Assembly (NCBI GenBank): GCA_964353455.1
Contig: CAYGWP010000146.1
Coordinates: 1 to 7,704, forward strand
Direction of reading: 5' to 3'
DNA: 7,704 nt
Origin: CAYGWP01 sp964353455
GTDB taxonomy: Bacteria; Planctomycetota; Phycisphaerae; FEN-1346
How positions within the stretch are numbered: position 1 is the first letter of the stretch; every line of letters starts with the position of its first letter. This document shows, one piece after another, positions 6,266 to 7,704 of the stretch. The notes beneath the pieces were generated by a model. The model was not told the DNA's origin. It was given only the letters and a program-made list of their open reading frames with translations, and did not search any database. A program made the position numbers and the translations under genes.

Positions 6266-7656
6266 AACGGGTTCCTCGTCATCTGCCTGCGGACGTCGTC
6301 TGCGGCGGCCTTGAGCCGCTCGCGCACGAACGCCTCGAATCCGTCCTCGCCGTGGGAGTTGTAGTACGCCGCGCACGCAGCCACAACGGCGCCCAGTTTC
6401 CCCTTCGCAAGTTCGATGAACGGGCTTGTGTACTGCGGCGGAACGTCGTCGGCGAGCGCCGCAAAGAGCGCCCCTATCGGCTGACCCGACCAGTACGGCC
6501 GCGGCTCGCTGAACGCCGGCTGCGTCCACGCATCCCGGAACGGCGGCAGGATGTTCGTCTCGCGGAACCTGGCGGCAAGTTGTTCCGGGTCGGTGTACAG
6601 GTGGCAGGCCAGTTGCCAAGCCAGGTCCTTGTTCCTGGAGGCCCGCGTGATGCCAAGCATCGTGCCGCCCCAGGTGCTGGTATGCCGGCCGCCCGGCCCG
6701 ACGGAGGGCAGGGGCATCAGGGCCATCTTGCCGGCCAGGTGCGGCATGTCCTTCTCGATCGACCTGGTCCGCCAGTCGGGGCAGAGGGTCGTCAGGATGT
6801 ATCCGTCGGCCAGCGCCTTGGCGAATGCCGTTCCCATGAAGCCCGGATCGCTTCCGATCCTGTTCGGCCCGGCCACCAGCCGGGTGTACCAGAGCATCGT
6901 CTGGACGGCCGCCTCGTTGTCCATGATGAGCCGCCCTTCGGCGTCGAAGTACCCGCCGCCGCGCTGGAAAAGCAGGATCTCGGCGTACATCGCCGTGGAG
7001 TCCGAAAGGTGGATCATGTACCGCCGCCCGGGGACGGTGATGCGTCGGCCCTCGCGCAGAAAATCGTCCCACGTGACCAGTTTCTCCGGGTCGATGCCGA
7101 GTTCCTGGAACAGGTCCCGCCGGTACGCGAGCATGACGGGGTGGACGTCGTGCGGCATCCCGAAGATGCGGCCGCGGTTTGTGTACGGGGCGAGGCGCGT
7201 CTTGACCATGCGGTCGTAGAGGCTCGGCCCGCCGCCGGGGCCGGGCGCCTTGAGGTGCGGCGTGAGGTCCTCGAAGCCGACCTCATCGACCGGGCCGCGG
7301 AAGAAACTGCCCGCGCGGCTGATTTCGACCTCCACAAGGTCCGGCACGTTCAGGTTCGACCAGAACGCCGCCCGAAGGCGGCTCGTGACGGCATCGCCGT
7401 GCACGAGGCCGATATCGACCGTGACGCCCGGGTGACGGGCCTCGAACGCAGGGACGATGATCTTATATGCATCGCTATGAATATGCGTGAACGTCCAGAG
7501 CCGCAGCGTCGCCGTGCTCTCCTCGATCGGGTGGAAGAGGAGCCAGATGCCCGCGACGGCTGCCAGCGTCAGGATTATGAGCGGCGCGGCCCCGAGCGGA
7601 AGGTTGTCCGCAAGGTCCCGCACGCGGTCGCGGATTTTCAGAATCGCTTGGAACAC
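6262..7656 (-). CDS. Membrane-anchored extracellular solute-binding protein (family 1) of a sugar ABC importer
   Basis: Captures a sugar or oligosaccharide outside the inner membrane and delivers it to the two permeases encoded next in the operon. It has 464 residues from GTG 7656. Residues 1-19 are charged and predicted cytoplasmic, and 21-41 form one strong hydrophobic span (GAAPLIILTLAAVAGIWLLF). There is no lipobox cysteine and no clear signal-peptidase site, so it is probably held by an uncleaved N-terminal anchor. The binding fold begins with LRLWTFTHIHSDAYKIIVPA (51-70), followed by FEARHPGVTVDI (71-82). A segment with WGGTMLGITRASRNKDLAWQL is the usual C-terminal-lobe signature of family 1 binding proteins, as is the earlier LAYRRDLFQELGIDPEKLVTWDDF. 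The ribosome binding site is weak (AGTGGG). Its TGA stop overlaps the permease TTG by four bases. It starts 15 bases after the end of an upstream gene. Confidence 0.9.
   Translation of the reverse strand: MFQAILKIRDRVRDLADNLPLGAAPLIILTLAAVAGIWLLFHPIEESTATLRLWTFTHIHSDAYKIIVPAFEARHPGVTVDIGLVHGDAVTSRLRAAFWSNLNVPDLVEVEISRAGSFFRGPVDEVGFEDLTPHLKAPGPGGGPSLYDRMVKTRLAPYTNRGRIFGMPHDVHPVMLAYRRDLFQELGIDPEKLVTWDDFLREGRRITVPGRRYMIHLSDSTAMYAEILLFQRGGGYFDAEGRLIMDNEAAVQTMLWYTRLVAGPNRIGSDPGFMGTAFAKALADGYILTTLCPDWRTRSIEKDMPHLAGKMALMPLPSVGPGGRHTSTWGGTMLGITRASRNKDLAWQLACHLYTDPEQLAARFRETNILPPFRDAWTQPAFSEPRPYWSGQPIGALFAALADDVPPQYTSPFIELAKGKLGAVVAACAAYYNSHGEDGFEAFVRERLKAAADDVRRQMTRNPF
6273..6277 (-). promoter_or_regulatory. 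Ribosome binding site deciding the TTG start of the MalF-type permease
   Basis: GAGGA on the minus strand, seven bases before TTG 6265 and inside the last codons of the binding-protein gene. No ATG or GTG in the same frame is better placed, so it supports the unusual TTG start. Confidence 0.6.
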
Positions 7657-7671
7657 AGACGCCCACTTTGA

Positions 7672-7704
7672 CTACTGCTTCAACTTGTAGAGTCCCACGC
7701 CGCC
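7672..7704 (-). CDS. C-terminal end of an upstream gene, product unknown (partial)
   Basis: Ten codons reading GGVGLYKLKQ then TAG enter from the right edge in the same direction as the transporter operon, ending 15 bases before the binding-protein start. The spacing and sensible composition suggest the tail of a real gene in the same operon. The piece is too short to identify or to be sure it is coding. Confidence 0.35.
   Translation of the reverse strand, partial: GGVGLYKLKQ

Noticed and set aside
6266..7072. N-terminal extension of the MalF-type permease frame up to 7072
   Set aside because: It overlaps the binding-protein gene entirely, is Arg/Gly/His-rich without structure, and would double the permease's normal length.
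6253..7671. 472-codon plus-strand open frame
   Set aside because: It is antisense to the binding-protein gene, which has clear family motifs. The plus-strand translation is Arg/Val/Glu-rich with no motif.

Overview
The window is GC-rich chromosomal DNA. It looks like a carbohydrate-degrading environmental bacterium, most plausibly of the Planctomycetota/Verrucomicrobiota/Lentisphaerota type. The reasons are secreted and discoidin-bearing glycosidases, short operons with GTG/TTG starts, and a palindromic repeat between genes. The lineage is an inference from style; there is no marker gene here.

Layout. On the + strand, from the left edge to 3442, lie two translationally coupled glycosidase-type genes. 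The first is a 5'-truncated GH95 alpha-L-fucosidase-type enzyme with a discoidin (F5/8 type C-like) domain inserted in its N-terminal beta-sandwich. The second is a secreted five-bladed beta-propeller protein of the GH43/GH32 type, starting in an ATGA overlap with the first. The 208 bases from 3443 to 3650 separate convergent genes and hold a compact palindromic element (3466-3530) and a strong GC-rich hairpin (3588-3617).

On the - strand, reading from the right edge leftwards, are the last codons of an unidentified gene, then a membrane-anchored extracellular solute-binding protein, a MalF-type permease and a MalG-type permease. The three transporter genes are spaced by -4 and +1 bases and clearly form one operon for an oligosaccharide ABC importer. 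No ATPase gene is in the window. After a 103-base gap comes an exported-protein gene. Its signal segment, which has an excellent ribosome binding site, is cut off from its roughly 210-residue body by one in-frame TGA.

Working together, the glycosidases would trim fucosylated or related glycans outside the inner membrane, and the importer would take up the released saccharides. The substrate cannot be fixed from sequence alone. The best leads for follow-up are the discoidin insertion in GH95, the in-frame TGA in the exported protein, the orphan propeller enzyme and the intergenic palindrome. I found no CRISPR array, RNA gene, insertion sequence or phage gene, and no evidence for a wholly new system.
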